This document shows positions 43,419 through 51,627 of a stretch of 64,000 bases of DNA, one piece after another. The notes under the pieces are model-generated. The model did no database searches. It saw nothing but the letters and a program-made list of their open reading frames with translations, and was not told where the DNA came from. Source of the DNA: Egicoccus halophilus (lineage in GTDB: Bacteria; Actinomycetota; Nitriliruptoria; Nitriliruptorales; Nitriliruptoraceae); the NCBI RefSeq assembly GCF_004300825.1, contig NZ_CP036250.1, positions 1,240,001 through 1,304,000 of the forward strand, written 5' to 3'. Made by a program: the position numbers and the translations under genes. Every line of letters starts with the position of its first letter. Within the stretch, counting starts at the first letter, position 1.

Positions 43419-43541
43419 CCGATCACCGCTCGAGACGACGACGCCCGCCGGCCTTCCGGCGGGCGTCGACGCGTTGTGAAGAAGTCGTGTGAGGGGGCCT
43501 CGACGGCCTCCCGGAACCCTGTAGCCGGTCTCAGCGGTGCC
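43381..43541 (+). repeat. Direct repeat, copy A (end of MCP2 plus flank)
   Basis: About 160 bases, from the last codons of MCP2 (ACCACCAGCCGGTCGGCAGC) through the terminator to GGTGCCGA, are repeated at 45141-45301. The two copies differ only at TC versus CT in the stretch examined by eye near 43530. The repeat carries both a terminator and the candidate sigma28 promoter of the following gene. Confidence 0.9.
43440..43467 (+). terminator. Terminator after second MCP gene
   Basis: Perfect 12-bp stem GACGCCCGCCGG/CCGGCGGGCGTC around CCTT, inside direct repeat copy A. Confidence 0.85.
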
Positions 43542-43546
43542 GACGG
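43520..43546 (+). promoter_or_regulatory. Candidate sigma28 promoter for third MCP gene
   Basis: TGTA, 15 bases, GCCGACGG; 72 bases from the end of the element to the GTG at 43619. Confidence 0.5.
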
Positions 43547-43618
43547 GCGGACGCGAAGGTGCGCCACCGGAAACACCGGGGCGTCCAAACGTCCCTCGTG
43601 TTCGGAAAGGAACTCGCC

Positions 43619-45178
43619 GTGATCGCTGCCCTGTCCCTGCAGCGCAAGCTGGTTGCCAGCTTCGCGCTCGTCATCGTCCTGTTCGGAGTGCTCAGCTTCT
43701 TCACCATCTCCCGCGTGACCTACATCTACGAAGCCGGCGTGGCAAAGGCGCAGGTCCAGACCGACACCCGCGAGGCGGTCGGGGTGCGCCGGCAGATCGT
43801 CCAGGCCAATCGCGACACCCTGCGCGGCGTTGTGGCCGCTGAGCGGAGCGAGGTTGATGAGGCTCGGCGCAACCAGCAGATGATGCGCGAAGGCCTCGCC
43901 GCAGTGGCCGAACGCCTCGAAGAGCTCAAGGCGAACTCGACCGACGCGCAGGTCGCGCAGATCGACGCGACCATTGCCCTGGCCCAGACCATCGAGCCCG
44001 TATGGACTCAGCAGATCGACACGGTGCTCGCCGATGACGAGGCGGGCTTCCAACAGCTGCGCAGCCAAGCGGCGCAACTCGGCGACGAGCTCGTCACCAG
44101 CATCGAAGACCTTGTCGCCCTGCAGGACGAACAGCTGTGGGTGGTCGCCGCCGACACGGCCGCGGAGTACCGCGAGACCAAGCTCGCCGTGTACGTCGCC
44201 ATGGCGGTTGTCGCCGCGGTCGCGCTGGCGCTCGCGCTGTTTGTCGGTCGGAGCATCGCCATGGGGGTCCGTACGAGTTCGGAGCAGGTGGGGGCGTCGG
44301 CGGAGGAGTTGGCGGCGGTGTCGGCGCAGGTTGCGGCGGCGAGTGAGGAGACGGCGGCGCAGTCGAACGTGGTGGCGGCTGCTGGTGAGCAGGTCAGCTC
44401 CAACGTGCAGACGGTGGCGACGGCGGTGGAGGAGATGTCGGCCAGCGTGCGGGAGATCGCGTCGTCGTCGGCCGAGGCGAGTCGGGTGGCGTCGGAGGCG
44501 GTGCGTTCGGCGGAGTTGTCCAACGAGAAGGTGTCGGCGTTGGGGACCTCGTCGGCGGAGATCGGCAAGGTCATCGAGGTGATCACCTCGATCGCGGAGC
44601 AGACGAACCTGTTGGCGCTCAACGCCACGATCGAGGCGGCGCGTGCGGGTGAGGCGGGCAAGGGGTTCGCGGTGGTGGCTGGTGAGGTCAAGGAGCTCGC
44701 GAACCAGACCGCGAAGGCGACCGAGGAGATCGCGAGTCGGGTGCAGTCGATCCAGAGTGACACCGGGGAGGCGGTGGACGCGATCGGGCAGATCAGTGAG
44801 GTGATCGCGCGGATCGCGGACATGCAGAACACGATCGCGTCGGCGGTGGAGGAGCAGACGGCGACGACCAACGAGATCTCGCGCAACGTCAACGAGGCGG
44901 CGCGGGGGTCGTCGGAGATCGCGGAGAACATCGTGTCGGTGGCGCGGGCGGCGGGGGACACGTCCGAGGGTGCGGCGCGTACGCAGCAGTCGGCGGCGGA
45001 ACTCCGCGAGGTGGCCGATGGACTGCAGGCGCTGGTCGAGGGTGCCAGGGCGTCGGCGGCGGGAAGCCGTCCGGTGTCGCGTGGTGGGGACGGTGCGTCG
45101 TCGCCGGCCACCGTCCCGGCTGCTCCGGCCGTCCCGGTCCACGACCACCAGCCGGTCGGCAGCAGCTACCTCGGCTGA
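43619..45178 (+). CDS. Methyl-accepting chemotaxis protein 3
   Basis: 519 residues from GTG 43619, eight bases after GGAAAGG. TM1 is [21 protein letters not shown]. The external region (~155 residues) is helical, with [40 protein letters not shown] and [10 protein letters not shown]-like segments typical of 4HB sensors. TM2 is [21 protein letters not shown]. The HAMP-less signalling domain is nearly identical to MCP2, including the tip [20 protein letters not shown] and the terminal GSSYLG. The sensor differs from both other MCPs and its DNA is less GC-biased (more GTT, GAA and CAG codons). Likely a recently duplicated output module joined to a different sensor. Confidence 0.95.
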   Translation: MIAALSLQRKLVASFALVIVLFGVLSFFTISRVTYIYEAGVAKAQVQTDTREAVGVRRQIVQANRDTLRGVVAAERSEVDEARRNQQMMREGLAAVAERLEELKANSTDAQVAQIDATIALAQTIEPVWTQQIDTVLADDEAGFQQLRSQAAQLGDELVTSIEDLVALQDEQLWVVAADTAAEYRETKLAVYVAMAVVAAVALALALFVGRSIAMGVRTSSEQVGASAEELAAVSAQVAAASEETAAQSNVVAAAGEQVSSNVQTVATAVEEMSASVREIASSSAEASRVASEAVRSAELSNEKVSALGTSSAEIGKVIEVITSIAEQTNLLALNATIEAARAGEAGKGFAVVAGEVKELANQTAKATEEIASRVQSIQSDTGEAVDAIGQISEVIARIADMQNTIASAVEEQTATTNEISRNVNEAARGSSEIAENIVSVARAAGDTSEGAARTQQSAAELREVADGLQALVEGARASAAGSRPVSRGGDGASSPATVPAAPAVPVHDHQPVGSSYLG

Positions 45179-45301
45179 CCGATCACCGCTCGAGACGACG
45201 ACGCCCGCCGGCCTTCCGGCGGGCGTCGACGCGTTGTGAAGAAGTCGTGTGAGGGGGCCTCGACGGCCTCCCGGAACCCTGTAGCCGGCTTCAGCGGTGC
45301 C
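45141..45301 (+). repeat. Direct repeat, copy B (end of MCP3 plus flank)
   Basis: Second copy of the element at 43381-43541, here between MCP3 and cheY. Together with the near-identical signalling modules it marks a duplication or gene conversion of roughly 1 kb units. Confidence 0.9.
45200..45227 (+). terminator. Terminator after third MCP gene
   Basis: Same 12-bp stem and CCTT loop as the hairpin at 43440-43467, inside repeat copy B. Confidence 0.85.
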
Positions 45302-45306
45302 GATGA
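45280..45306 (+). promoter_or_regulatory. Candidate sigma28 promoter for cheY-cheB-cheR operon
   Basis: TGTA, 15 bases, GCCGATGA, the closest of the set to the enteric GCCGATAA -10; it ends 71 bases before the GTG at 45378. Confidence 0.5.
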
Positions 45307-45377
45307 GATCGCCAGACACGGGCCGGCCGAGACCGGTGGCCCTGTCGGCGACCGTCGTCCACGGAAAGGCATCCACG

Positions 45378-45773
45378 GTGCGCGCTCTCGTCATCGACGA
45401 CTCCCGGGCCACCCGCGCCATCCTGTCGCGCATCCTCCAGTCGCTCGGGTTCTCCACCGCCGACGCCGCCGACGGCCAGCTCGCGCTGACGTGGCTGGCC
45501 GACCACGGTCCCGTGGACCTCGCGCTGGTCGACTGGAACATGCCGGTCCTCGACGGGCTGAGTTTCCTCAAGATCGTGCGAGCCAACCCGGCCTACGCGT
45601 CGATGAAGCTGCTCATGGTCACCACCGAGTCCGACCTGGACCGGATGATCGCCGCCCTCGAGGCCGGGGCGGACGAGTACGCCATGAAGCCGTTCACGGC
45701 CGGGGTGATCCGCGAGAAGCTCGAGCTGCTCGGCATGGAGATGCCCGGTGCGCTCACCGGGGGTGTCGCGTGA
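45378..45773 (+). CDS. cheY: CheY-like response regulator
   Basis: 131 residues, a lone receiver domain. The acidic pair is at 7-8 (VIDDSRATRAIL), the phosphorylation site is Asp52 (LVDWNMPVLDG), the switch Thr is in VTTES and the Lys is in AMKPF. No output domain, so it should bind the flagellar motor or act in the chemotaxis phosphorelay. GTG 45378 is eight bases after GGAAAGG, in which ACGGA also matches a CsrA core. Its stop overlaps the cheB start (GTGA). Confidence 0.93.
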   Translation: MRALVIDDSRATRAILSRILQSLGFSTADAADGQLALTWLADHGPVDLALVDWNMPVLDGLSFLKIVRANPAYASMKLLMVTTESDLDRMIAALEAGADEYAMKPFTAGVIREKLELLGMEMPGALTGGVA

Positions 45774-46921
45774 CCCGTGTCCGCGTGCTCGTCGTCGACG
45801 ACGCGGTGGTGGTCCGCAAGATCGTGACCGACGCGCTCGCCGAGGATCCCACCATCGAGGTCGTCGGCACCGCGCCCAACGGTCGGATCGCGCTGGCCAA
45901 GATCCCCCAGGTCAACCCCGACGTGGTGACCCTCGACGTCGAGATGCCCGAGATGGACGGGCTCGCCACGCTGTCGGCCATTCGCGCCCAGTACCCGCGC
46001 CTGCCGGTCATCATGTTCTCGACGCTCACCGAGCGCGGTGCGGCGACGACCATGGAGGCGCTGCTGCGCGGCGCCAACGACTACGTCACCAAGCCCGCCA
46101 ACGTCGGCTCCGTGGCCGAGGCCCAGCAGCGGGTCAAGGCGGAACTGTTGCCCCGGGTGCACGCGCTGTCCGGCAAGCGACCGGTCGTCATCCCGCCCCC
46201 CGCCGCGGCACCCCGGGCACGGCTCTCGCCCGCGCTGCGCGCGACCGGACGGACCACCACCCCGACGCGGGTCGACGCCGTGGTCGTCGGCGTGTCGACC
46301 GGGGGACCCAACGCGTTGGCAGCGCTGCTCCCGCAGCTGCCCGCCGACCTGCCGGTTCCCGTCCTCATCGTCCAGCACATGCCGCCGATGTTCACCCGTC
46401 TGCTCGCCGACCGGCTCGACGCCACCTGTGCCCTGCGGGTGCGCGAGGCCGGCGACCGCCAGCCCGTGATCCCCGGCCAGGTGCTCATCGCGCCGGGAAA
46501 CCGTCACCTGACCGTCCAGCGGGTCGGCACCGAGGTACGCACGGCCCTCAACGAGGGCCCCCCCGAGAACTCCTGCCGCCCCGCGGTGGACGTGCTGTTC
46601 CGCACGGCCGCCGGGGTGTACGGCCCCAACACCCTCGGGCTCGTGCTGACCGGCATGGGGGCCGACGGCCGCAACGGCAGCGAGCACATCGTCGCCGCGG
46701 GCGGTCGTGTCCTGGCCCAGGACGAGGCGAGCAGTGTCGTCTGGGGCATGCCCGGAGCGGTGGCGGCGGCCGGCGTCGCCGACGAGATCCTGCCCCTGCA
46801 GGAGCTGGCCGGGGCCATCCGCCGACGCACCGCGGTCGGCCGTTGCGCACCCGAGGCCGGTCGCGTCGCGACCGACCGGCGACCGCCCACCCCGCTGGCT
46901 GCGTTCGGAGGACGGCGATGA
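45770..46921 (+). CDS. cheB: Protein-glutamate methylesterase CheB
   Basis: 383 residues: receiver domain (VLVVDDAVVVRKIV, Asp near 56 in VTLDVEMPEMDG, TKPA lysine) linked by a proline-rich hinge (VIPPPAAAPRARL) to the methylesterase domain. That domain has the catalytic serine in VVGVSTGGPNAL, histidine in IVQHMPPMFT and aspartate in LTGMGADGRNG. It removes methyl groups from, or deamidates, chemoreceptor glutamates when phosphorylated by CheA. GTG 45770 overlaps the cheY stop and its TGA overlaps the cheR ATG, so the three are co-translated. Confidence 0.96.
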   Translation: MTRVRVLVVDDAVVVRKIVTDALAEDPTIEVVGTAPNGRIALAKIPQVNPDVVTLDVEMPEMDGLATLSAIRAQYPRLPVIMFSTLTERGAATTMEALLRGANDYVTKPANVGSVAEAQQRVKAELLPRVHALSGKRPVVIPPPAAAPRARLSPALRATGRTTTPTRVDAVVVGVSTGGPNALAALLPQLPADLPVPVLIVQHMPPMFTRLLADRLDATCALRVREAGDRQPVIPGQVLIAPGNRHLTVQRVGTEVRTALNEGPPENSCRPAVDVLFRTAAGVYGPNTLGLVLTGMGADGRNGSEHIVAAGGRVLAQDEASSVVWGMPGAVAAAGVADEILPLQELAGAIRRRTAVGRCAPEAGRVATDRRPPTPLAAFGGRR

Positions 46922-47757
46922 CCACCACCGACACCACGACCCTGACGGCATCGGACCTGACCTACCTGCGGGAGTTGGTCCGACAGCGTTCGGCGATCGT
47001 CATCGACGAGTCGAAGAGCTACCTGCTCGAGTCCCGGCTCGCGCCGGTGGCCCGTCGCAACGGCCTCGGTTCGCTGACCGAGCTGGTCGCCCGACTGCGG
47101 ACCCAGCGCAGCGGTCCACTGCACGACCTGGTCGTCGACGCCATGACCACCAACGAGACCAGCTTCTTCCGGGACCTGCACCCGTGGACGGCGCTGGAGA
47201 AGGTGTGGATCCCCGAGCTGGTCCAGAAGCGGGCCGCCCAACGGACGCTGACGTTCTGGAACGCGGCCTGCTCCAGCGGACAGGAGCCGTACTCGCTGGC
47301 GATGATGCTGCGCGACCGGTTCCCGCACATCGTCGACAGCTGGAACATCCGCATCATCGCCACGGACCTGTCCGCGGAGATGCTGGGGCGCTCGGCCGCC
47401 GGTCGCTACACCCAGCTCGAGGTCAACCGGGGGTTGCCGGCGCCGCTGCTGGTCAAGCACTTCCGACGCGACGGGCAGTACTGGCAGATCCGCGAGCAGC
47501 TGCGCGGCATGGTCGAGTTCCGATCGCTCAACCTGGTGTCGACGTGGCCGTTCGTGCCGCAGGTGGACGTCATCTTCCTGCGCAACGTCCTCATCTACTT
47601 CGACCTGCCGACCAAGCAGCAGATCCTCGGCAAGGTCCGAGAGGTCCTGCGGCCGGACGGCCTGCTCATGCTCGGCACCGCCGAGACGACCCTCAACGTC
47701 GATGACCGCTTCGAGCGGATCACCGTCGATCGCGCCACCGCCTACCGCCCCCGCTGA
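46918..47757 (+). CDS. cheR: Chemoreceptor methyltransferase CheR
   Basis: 279 residues. The N-terminal helical domain (LRELVRQRSAIVIDESKSYL) and catalytic domain show MTTNETSFFRDLHPW, FWNAACSSGQEPYSLAM (SAM-binding), RIIATDLSAEML and DVIFLRNVLIYFD, all standard for CheR. It methylates glutamates of the MCP signalling domains. ATG 46918 overlaps the cheB stop (ATGA). The C-terminus has no TPR extension. The MCPs here end in SYLG rather than the enteric NWETF CheR-docking pentapeptide. Confidence 0.96.
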   Translation: MTTTDTTTLTASDLTYLRELVRQRSAIVIDESKSYLLESRLAPVARRNGLGSLTELVARLRTQRSGPLHDLVVDAMTTNETSFFRDLHPWTALEKVWIPELVQKRAAQRTLTFWNAACSSGQEPYSLAMMLRDRFPHIVDSWNIRIIATDLSAEMLGRSAAGRYTQLEVNRGLPAPLLVKHFRRDGQYWQIREQLRGMVEFRSLNLVSTWPFVPQVDVIFLRNVLIYFDLPTKQQILGKVREVLRPDGLLMLGTAETTLNVDDRFERITVDRATAYRPR

Positions 47758-47793
47758 CCCGGGTCGCCCGGCCCCCGAAAGGACCCTTCCGAG

Positions 47794-48246
47794 ATGGACA
47801 CCGCAACAATCGACCTGCAACAGATCGGCGCCGACATCTGGGCCGCGATCCTCGGCCTGGACCTCAAGCCGTCGCACACGCGCGACCAGCACGATCCCGC
47901 CGAGCGGGTCGTCACCGGCTGCGTGCAGATCACCGGCGACTGGTCGGGCGCGGTCACCGTGCAGTGCGCGGAGTCGCTCGCCCGGCAGGCCACCGCGCTG
48001 ATGTTCGGCTCGGAACCGGACGAGGTCACCGAGGACGAGATCTCCGACACCGTCGGCGAGCTCGCCAACATGACCGGGGGCAACGTCAAGTCCCTGCTCG
48101 CCGGGAACTGTCAGCTCTCGCTCCCGGCCGTCACCACCGGCCAGAACTACTCGGTGCACATCCCCAGCGCCCAGGTCGTCGACCGCGTCACCGCCGACTG
48201 CGACGGAGAGCTGGTCGTCATGACGATGCTCGAGCGCCGCGCCTGA
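47794..48246 (+). CDS. cheX: CheX-type CheY-P phosphatase
   Basis: 150 residues of the CheC/CheX/FliY fold. TEDEISDTVGELANMTGGNV (about 76-95) carries the ExxN phosphatase motif (Glu-Leu-Ala-Asn), and there is one such motif, as in CheX. GCVQITGDWSGAVTVQCAESLARQAT forms the central strand-helix unit. It probably dephosphorylates CheY-P, there being no CheZ in the window. ATG 47794 follows GAAAGGA; the gene lies 36 bases after cheR and before a second cheY. Confidence 0.88.
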   Translation: MDTATIDLQQIGADIWAAILGLDLKPSHTRDQHDPAERVVTGCVQITGDWSGAVTVQCAESLARQATALMFGSEPDEVTEDEISDTVGELANMTGGNVKSLLAGNCQLSLPAVTTGQNYSVHIPSAQVVDRVTADCDGELVVMTMLERRA

Positions 48247-48325
48247 TCCTGCGTCACCCGCACGATCCCAGCAGCTTCCGCCACACCCGCCGTCCCATCC
48301 CTCCCGGACAGGAAAGATCCGACCC

Positions 48326-48688
48326 GTGAAGATCCTCGTAGTCGACGACAGCAAGGCCATGCGCGCCATCGTCAAGCGCGCCCTCTCCAACCTCGACCGC
48401 GTCGCCGGGGCCACGATCATCGAGGCCGCCGACGGCAAGGAAGGATTCGACACCGTTCAGGCCGAGAAGCCCGACCTCGTGCTCTCGGACTGGAACATGC
48501 CCGAGATGACCGGCATCGAGTTCCTGCAGGCGCTCAACGACGCCGGCGTGGCGGTCACCTTCGGGTTCGTGACCTCCGAGTCGACCCCGGAGATGCACGA
48601 GCTCGCCAAGTCCAACGGCGCCAAGTTCCTCGTGAGCAAGCCGTTCACGCCGGAGTCGATCGACCAGGCGCTCGCCGGGGTGATCTGA
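48326..48688 (+). CDS. cheY: CheY-like response regulator 2
   Basis: 120 residues from GTG 48326 with GGAAAG nine bases upstream. Receiver hallmarks: Asp7-Asp8 (ILVVDDSKAMRAIV), Asp55 (LVLSDWNMPEMTG), Ser/Thr in VTSEST and Lys in LVSKPF. It is the shorter and more classical of the two CheY proteins in this operon. One may drive the motor and the other act as a phosphate sink or adaptation regulator. It follows cheX closely and precedes an uncharacterised CheX-like gene by one base. Confidence 0.93.
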   Translation: MKILVVDDSKAMRAIVKRALSNLDRVAGATIIEAADGKEGFDTVQAEKPDLVLSDWNMPEMTGIEFLQALNDAGVAVTFGFVTSESTPEMHELAKSNGAKFLVSKPFTPESIDQALAGVI

Positions 48689-48689
48689 C

Positions 48690-49169
48690 ATGCGGTGTCC
48701 GATGCCGGCCCGGGCCTCCTACCGTGATCTGCTGCGCGACCTGCTCGGTCGCTCGGTGACGGTGCGGGGGGCAGGGGCGCAGGAACTGCGTCCCGAACGG
48801 CCCTCGTATCTCGCGGGCTACCGCTTCGACGACGGCAAGGCCGCCGCGGTCGCCGTCGCCGATCTCGACCTGGCGGCGGCCATGGCGGCGTCGATCGCGA
48901 TGCTGCCACCGATGGAGACCCGTACCCAGGTGCAGGAGGCCGGCGAACTCGACGAGGAACTGCTGGAGTTCCTCCACGAGGTCGTCAACGTGGCGGCCAA
49001 GCTGATGAACAGTCCGACCACCCCCCACGTCGTGTTCCGCGAGCTGGTGCCCGTGCCCGGCGAGGTCGCCGAGGACCTCGTGTCGATCGCCCGCGAACCC
49101 AGCCGGCGCCAGGACTGGCACGTGACCGTCGACGGCTACGGCGAGGGCCTGCTCACCCTGCTCGGTTGA
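48690..49169 (+). CDS. Divergent CheX/CheC-like protein
   Basis: 159 residues, ATG 48690 one base after the second cheY stop, so co-translated. A region near 88-107, ELDEELLEFLHEVVNVAAKL, has an Glu-x-x-Asn arrangement (EVVN) on a helix as in CheC/CheX phosphatases, followed by MNSPTTPHVVFRELVPVP. The N-terminal half has ASYRDLLRDLLGRSVTVRGA and a strand-rich FDDGKAAAVAVADLDLAAAMAAS. I do not recognise the family with certainty; position at the end of the che operon supports a CheY-P related role (inference). Confidence 0.6.
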   Translation: MRCPMPARASYRDLLRDLLGRSVTVRGAGAQELRPERPSYLAGYRFDDGKAAAVAVADLDLAAAMAASIAMLPPMETRTQVQEAGELDEELLEFLHEVVNVAAKLMNSPTTPHVVFRELVPVPGEVAEDLVSIAREPSRRQDWHVTVDGYGEGLLTLLG

Positions 49170-49201
49170 CGTCGGGTGCCGCGCGTGCGGTACCCGACGT
49201 C
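49168..49201. terminator. Bidirectional terminator between convergent che and GGDEF-EAL genes
   Basis: Stem GACGTCGGGT/ACCCGACGTC continues through a G-T pair into CCGC/GCGG around GCGT. It begins on the last bases of the upstream TGA and lies 11 bases from the minus-strand gene's stop. Confidence 0.85.
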
Positions 49202-49211
49202 GATCGGCGGG

Positions 49212-51580
49212 TCACCCCGACCCGGCCCGTTCGCCCGGGCATCCGCCGTGTCCGTGGCGGCCGGCCCGCAGCCAGGACGCGATCACCTCGGCGGTGTCGG
49301 GGCGGTGGATCGCGAAGCCCTGGGCGACGTCGCAACCGAGCTCGGTGAGCCGGTCGCGGATGGCCGCGGACTCGACCCCCTCGGCCACCACCCGCTGGCC
49401 GAGCGCGTGGGCGAGCGCGATCGTCGACGCCACGATCGCCTCGGCGTCCCGGTCACCGAGCAGGTCGAAGGTGAAGGAGCGGTCGAGCTTCAGCTCGTCG
49501 ACCTTCAGCCGGCGCAGGTAGCCGATCGAGGCGTATCCGCTGCCGAAGTCGTCGATGGCCAGCTGCACGCCGAGCCGTCGCAGCCGCCGCAGGACGGCGT
49601 CGAGGTCGTCGCTCTCCTCGGCGAAGACGGTCTCGGTCACCTCCAGGGTCACCGACGCCGGCGGGATCGCGCAGTCCTCGATCGTCGCACGGACGAGCGC
49701 GACGAACCCGGGATCGATCAGCACCGACGGGGAGACGTTCACCGCCACCCCGACGTCGAGCCCCTCGTCACGCCAGCGCGCGATCTGCCGGCAGGCCTCG
49801 TCGAGCACCCGGCTCGTGAGCGCGTTCTGCAGGCCGTACTGCTCGGCCAGCGGGACGAACTCCACCGGGGAGACCTCCTGGCCGTCGCGGTCGCGCCAGC
49901 GGGCCAGGCCCTCGACGGCGGACACTCCACCGGTGCGCAGGTCGAGCTTGGGTTGGTAGACGAGCGTCGGTCCGTGCTCGCCCTGCAGCGCCTCGCGCAA
50001 CTGGGCGACGAGCTGGAGGCGGCGGGCCGCGCGGACCTCGTCGCTGGGCCGGTAGGTGTGCCAGGTCCCGCTTTGGGCCTTGGCCCGGTACATGGCCGCG
50101 TCGGCCCGTCGCAGCAGCGTCTCCGGGTCGACACCGTGCTCGGGGGTCCGGGAGACGCCGACACTGCCTCCGATGCTGAGCTCGAGGTCGCCGAGACGGA
50201 AGGGGGGCTCGAGGGCGGTGAGCAGCTCGCCGGCCACCTGCTCGCCGCTGTCGCCCGGTACGACCGCCGCGAACTCGTCGCCGCCGAGCCGGACCACCAG
50301 TACCCCGTCGGGCAGCGTCCGTCGCAGCCGGTCGGCGACCTCGACCAGGACGTCGTCGCCGACCGAGTGCCCGAACGTGTCGTTGACGTCCTTGAAGCCG
50401 TCGAGATCGAGCAGGAGCAGGCTCGCCGGCCGTCGGGCCGCGGTCGTCTCGGCCAGCCGCTCGCGCAGTACCGCACGGTTGTGCAGTCCGGTGAGCCCGT
50501 CGTGCTGGGCCCGGTAGCGCAGCTGGTCCTCGGCCGCATGGCGAGCGGTCACGTCCCGGACGACCCCGATGGCCCGGTCCTCGTCGACCACGCGGGCCTG
50601 CGCCTCGAGCCACCGGATCGAGCCGTCGTCGAGCACCACCCGGTACTCGTAGGTGACACCGCCGCGTCGCGCGAGCCAGGCGCGCGCACCGTCCCGGTCG
50701 TCGGGATGCAGGCAGGCCAGCGCCGTCGACAGCCGGCCGTCGAACGCGCCGGGAGCGAGACCGTGCAGCTCCTGCATGCGCGGAGACCAGGTGGCCGACC
50801 CGGCGGCTGGTGTCGGACTCGAAGGTGCCCATGCCCGCGGCCGCGAGTGCCAGCCGGTGCAGGCGTTCGCTGGCGGCGAGCTCCGCGTCCGCCGCAGCGG
50901 CCCGACGACGGTCCTCGGCTGCGCGTGCCCGGGCGTACGACGCCCGCCGCGAGCGGACGATCTCGAGCGCGATGAGCGGCGGCGCCAGCCAGTAGCCGGT
51001 CAGCAGTTCGGCGACCGGTTCGTCCTCGACCAGGAAGGACACCAGCAGCACGGCGAACCCGGCGAGCACACCGCCGGCGGTGAGCAGGGTCTCGGCCCGG
51101 TCACCGCTCCAGGTCGCGGTCACCCAGACCAGGTAGCCGGCGACCCCGCCGATGAGCGGGACGGCGCTGGCGAACACCCAGGGGCCGTACACGGGATAAC
51201 CACTGGCGTCGAGCTGGTGGGCGAAGACGAGGTCGGTGCCGATCCACAGCCCGAGCCGCAGCACGGCGGCCGCGACGAGCACCGCCAGCAGCCGCCGGGG
51301 GATCGGCCGGCCGCGAGCGCCGCCAACGCCGGCACGGCACAGATCGCCGCCGTCGCGAGCAGCGCGGCCCGGATGGTGATGGCGGCCGGGACGAGGGCGG
51401 TCGGCAGCTCGAAGGTGATCGCGTTGACGGCCAACGCGAGCGCGAGCACCCCGGCCCACCAGCCCATCCACCGTGTTCGACGTCGCGCTCACGGCCGAGG
51501 CGGGTGTAGCCGATGGCCAACTTCGCCGCCATGCCGGCCAACAGCAGCTGGCCGGCGAAGAGCGGACGCACCAGGTCCAT
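49212..51580 (-). pseudogene. Membrane-sensor PAS-GGDEF-EAL protein interrupted by three frame changes
   Basis: Read through, the gene from ATG 51580 (MDLVRPLFAGQLLLAGMAAK) encodes ~790 residues: an N-terminal multi-helix membrane region (MGWWAGVLALALAVNAITF, LLAVLVAAAVLRLGLWIG, GGVAGYLVWVTATW, GVLAGFAVLLVSFLV), a PAS domain (WSPRMQELHGLAPGAF, YEYRVVLDDGSIRWLEAQAR), GGDEF (RLGGDEFAAVV, intact) and EAL. The last has Glu in AVEGLARWRDRDG (EAL replaced by EGL), TLEVTETVF, DDFGSGYAS and LKLDRSF. Continuous homology moves between frames near 51468-51472 and 51297-51301 (each missing one base; the latter a C5 run) and near 50799-50801 (one extra base in a G3 run). From 50777 on the frame is intact for 521 residues. 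Either a recent pseudogene or base-calling errors in homopolymers. Confidence 0.75.
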
Positions 51581-51627
51581 GGACCCCCGGGTCGGCAGGG
51601 ACGGGCAGTATGGCCCGCCGGCCGGGG

